Source: Icerya purchasi
Taxonomy: Eukaryota > Arthropoda > Insecta > Hemiptera > Monophlebidae
DNA: 64,000 nucleotides
Assembly (NCBI GenBank): GCA_039619475.1
Contig: CM077115.1
Location: 60,766,864-60,830,863, forward strand
Direction of reading: 5' to 3'
Part shown: positions 61,945-64,000 of the stretch, one piece after another
How the letters are laid out: the number at the start of each line of letters is the position of its first letter
Position numbering within the stretch: position 1 is the first letter of the stretch
The notes under the pieces: model-generated
Told to the model about the DNA's origin: nothing
The model's database searches: none
The model's input: only the letters and a program-made list of their open reading frames with translations
Made by a program: the position numbers and the translations under genes

Positions 61945-62530
61945 CGTAATTCTTAGGCCGGCCCCCATTAAAAAAAATGTCCCAATTTTATGTAACATTT
62001 TTGATATTTTCTTTTTTACTGACGTCTAAAAAGAAGGAGGTTATACGTTCGTCGCGTATGTTGTTTTTTTTTATGTTTTTTCACGCATAACTCATATTTA
62101 TATAGACTGATTTTACTGATTCTTTGTCCATTAGAAAGAGTACATTCAACTTAGGTACCATGTGAGTAATGATGAAAATCGGTGAACATAACTTGAGTAT
62201 TCGTCAAAAAACATGATAAAATATGGTCCTTTTGGATAATTGTTTTTTCTTATTATTTGTTATTAGTACAACAGAGGCGATTGACTTAAAATGTTATCAA
62301 TTTGCAAAATTACTATGGAAATGTAGTTTTGTTATCGACTTCCAAAAAGAAGGAGGTGTTCGTCCCGTTTTTTTTTTCACGTTTGTTCGCGCATAACTTA
62401 TATTCATATGGACAGATTTAGAATTACGTTGTAAATTTTGATAATTGTATACAAAGTATTGAAGAGAAAGAGACAGAAATGTAAGCAAGGTGGTTAAGGG
62501 GCAGGGCCCCTTGCGAGGCCAAAATGGCCG
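61945..62530. repeat. Dispersed repeat with 'cgacttccaaaaagaaggag' core (copy 2, rearranged)
   Basis: The first 60 bp are the reverse complement of 41697-41757. After a diverged extra core (about 62020-62110), the block 62270-62485 matches 41790-42005 in direct orientation. The element thus has an inverted end relative to copy 1. A (TA)n run follows at 62537-62557. Confidence 0.65.
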
Positions 62531-62579
62531 AGTTAATATATATATATATATATATAATGCATGTCGCATTGTATGCATG

Positions 62580-64000
62580 AATTTATGTTAGATGTTAACT
62601 CGTCTATCACACTACATGTAAAAACATTCATAGTATCCAATTTATGTGCAACACTTTTTGCTGTTAAAACTATTCAAAAAACAACAGCACGTTGTTAATT
62701 CGCTACATCATTTTTAATTTGAATTAATATTCGCAATCATAATGAAAAGGCAAGAAGAAATAGAACTTTACTATTACTCACTATTGGGACATTATTTGTC
62801 TTTTAACGAATCAATAACTTCCTTTGCGAAACCATGACAAACTAATAATCCATTAAGCAAAGGAAATGTATTAAAAAAATTTTAATATTCCAAAAACAGC
62901 TTGACTTCCTTTTAGTTTTTAATCTCATCTGAATTCATATTTATTTTTTTGGGCATTTCTACAACGATTCAAAATAACACTATCACACCTATATTCGATA
63001 TAATGAGAGGGATAATTTTTAAAATGTTATTAATTCATTTTCATTAGTTCAGTACTGTCAGAAGAAAACTTTACAGTATTAAAAATTGTTACCAAAAAAG
63101 TATCTTCTGTCTAAACGATGCAGTTGGCAAAAACTCGAATGTTACAAGAAGATAAATTTTTGACCGAACAACAATAATTCATGAAAATCATATACGCCCC
63201 TGGTTGTGCGCCATATAAATTAAATTGTGTCTTATTTTTTTCGTGGTTCATAAGAATATTGCATTTAGACAAGTCTAATTTTTATTTTTAAGTTCGTTTT
63301 ACGTCATTTTTTTGGATGTGAGTAGAAAAATTCACTATATTTCTTTCTAAATTAATTAACATTTTTGTACAATGTTAGCGTTATCGAATGATAAAAGGCA
63401 TAATATTTTGTAATTTATGTTTTGTTTTTTTTTAATTCGCTTCACGATTAATTTTATTAATTTACTAGAGATTTTCATTTTTACAATGCACAATTTCCCT
63501 CTTATATTTTTAATGATACAGTGTCATTTAATGTTCATGTTTTGAATGGGATGCTATTAAAAGAAAACTTTCACCAAATAAAAAGTTTATTTGAACGGAA
63601 GAAAAATTAAAAGAAACAATTAAATTTTTATTTGTGCATTTTTAGAAGCAACAGACAGAAGGAGGGAAAAAATTCAAAATAAGTATATTACATAAATGCC
63701 TGTACACACAAGTGTCAGTAAATAAATTCAAAAGTAATCTTTATTCGCCGAATAAATTGGAATATTTACAGAGTTAACGGTCCGTTACCTTCATTACTAT
63801 CAAATGCGCCATTAAATATGCTCGTTAATATGTTAACGAAACTTGTTTTTAATTATAAATTTCATTTCGTCTGAGGATAATCGCGTGCGATATACTTTTT
63901 TCGAGCGCTTTTTATACTACAATTTACTTAATAGTTCACACCGATCAAAATAATCACAACGTTACAATGTCGTCCTCTTTTATTTAATGCTGGCGCAAAC
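62580..64000. other. AT-rich DNA, nothing recognised
   Basis: No coding motif, repeat copy or RNA gene is recognised in this stretch. Confidence 0.45.

Noticed and set aside
1..64000. Possibility of CRISPR, prophage or bacterial gene cluster
   Set aside because: Spliced animal genes, insect transposons and AT-rich introns rule out a prokaryotic window.

Overview
This window is AT-rich animal nuclear DNA, almost certainly from an insect (possibly a hemipteran, but the order cannot be fixed from sequence alone). The evidence is long introns with GT-AG borders, an insect-type nicotinic acetylcholine receptor alpha subunit, and dense decayed transposons of insect families: Helitrons, mariner, hAT, Mutator-like, Ty3/Gypsy, and I-, Jockey- and RTE-like non-LTR elements. 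There is no bacterial operon, CRISPR array or rRNA, and no tRNA was recognised by eye.

Three host genes can be read. (1) Plus strand, about 5964-21874: the last four coding exons of an nAChR alpha subunit. Phases and junctions match, running from the 'EWVDYKLKW' segment to a stop after M4. The 5' exons (signal peptide, N-terminal ligand-binding domain) are outside the window. (2) Minus strand, 55307 down to 33245: a complete ten-exon DCLRE1A/SNM1A interstrand-crosslink-repair nuclease. It reassembles to 1869 nt (622 aa) with a UBZ4 zinc finger at the N-terminus and a metallo-beta-lactamase/beta-CASP domain at the C-terminus. (3) Plus strand, 60044-60537: two early exons of a CCCH zinc-finger protein resembling the N-terminal part of helicase-with-zinc-finger (HELZ) proteins; the rest lies beyond the window or was not recognised. 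The nAChR and DCLRE1A genes are convergent, about 11 kb apart. DCLRE1A and the CCCH gene are divergent, about 4.7 kb apart.

Most of the remaining sequence is intronic or intergenic and filled with transposon remains. From left to right: a composite Helitron (67-1288); a non-LTR reverse transcriptase fragment (2060-3660, minus); an RTE-like tail (4020-4470); a Mutator-like transposase relic (7550-8780, minus); an RNase H fragment (about 9200-9850, minus); a diverged tandem array (about 12100-12911) split by an I-like retrotransposon (12912-16278); a second RNase H fragment (18758-19354, minus) that ends about 50 bp before an nAChR splice acceptor; a non-LTR endonuclease fragment (24480-25200, minus) next to a Ty3/Gypsy RT fragment (25700-26730, minus) into which a hAT-type MITE with a perfect 8-bp duplication inserted (26739-27469); an internally deleted mariner (30244-31152); then, within DCLRE1A introns, a Helitron tail, an RTE tail, a foldback element, several Helitrons, a Jockey-like fragment and a second copy of the 2060-3660 retroelement family.

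I found no undescribed multi-gene system. The more unusual signals are a reverse transcriptase family with I instead of A before the catalytic DD in two independent copies, the composite Helitron with an inverted internal copy of its own tail, the retroelement-bracketed tandem array, and a PIP-box-like motif at the C-terminus of the SNM1A protein.
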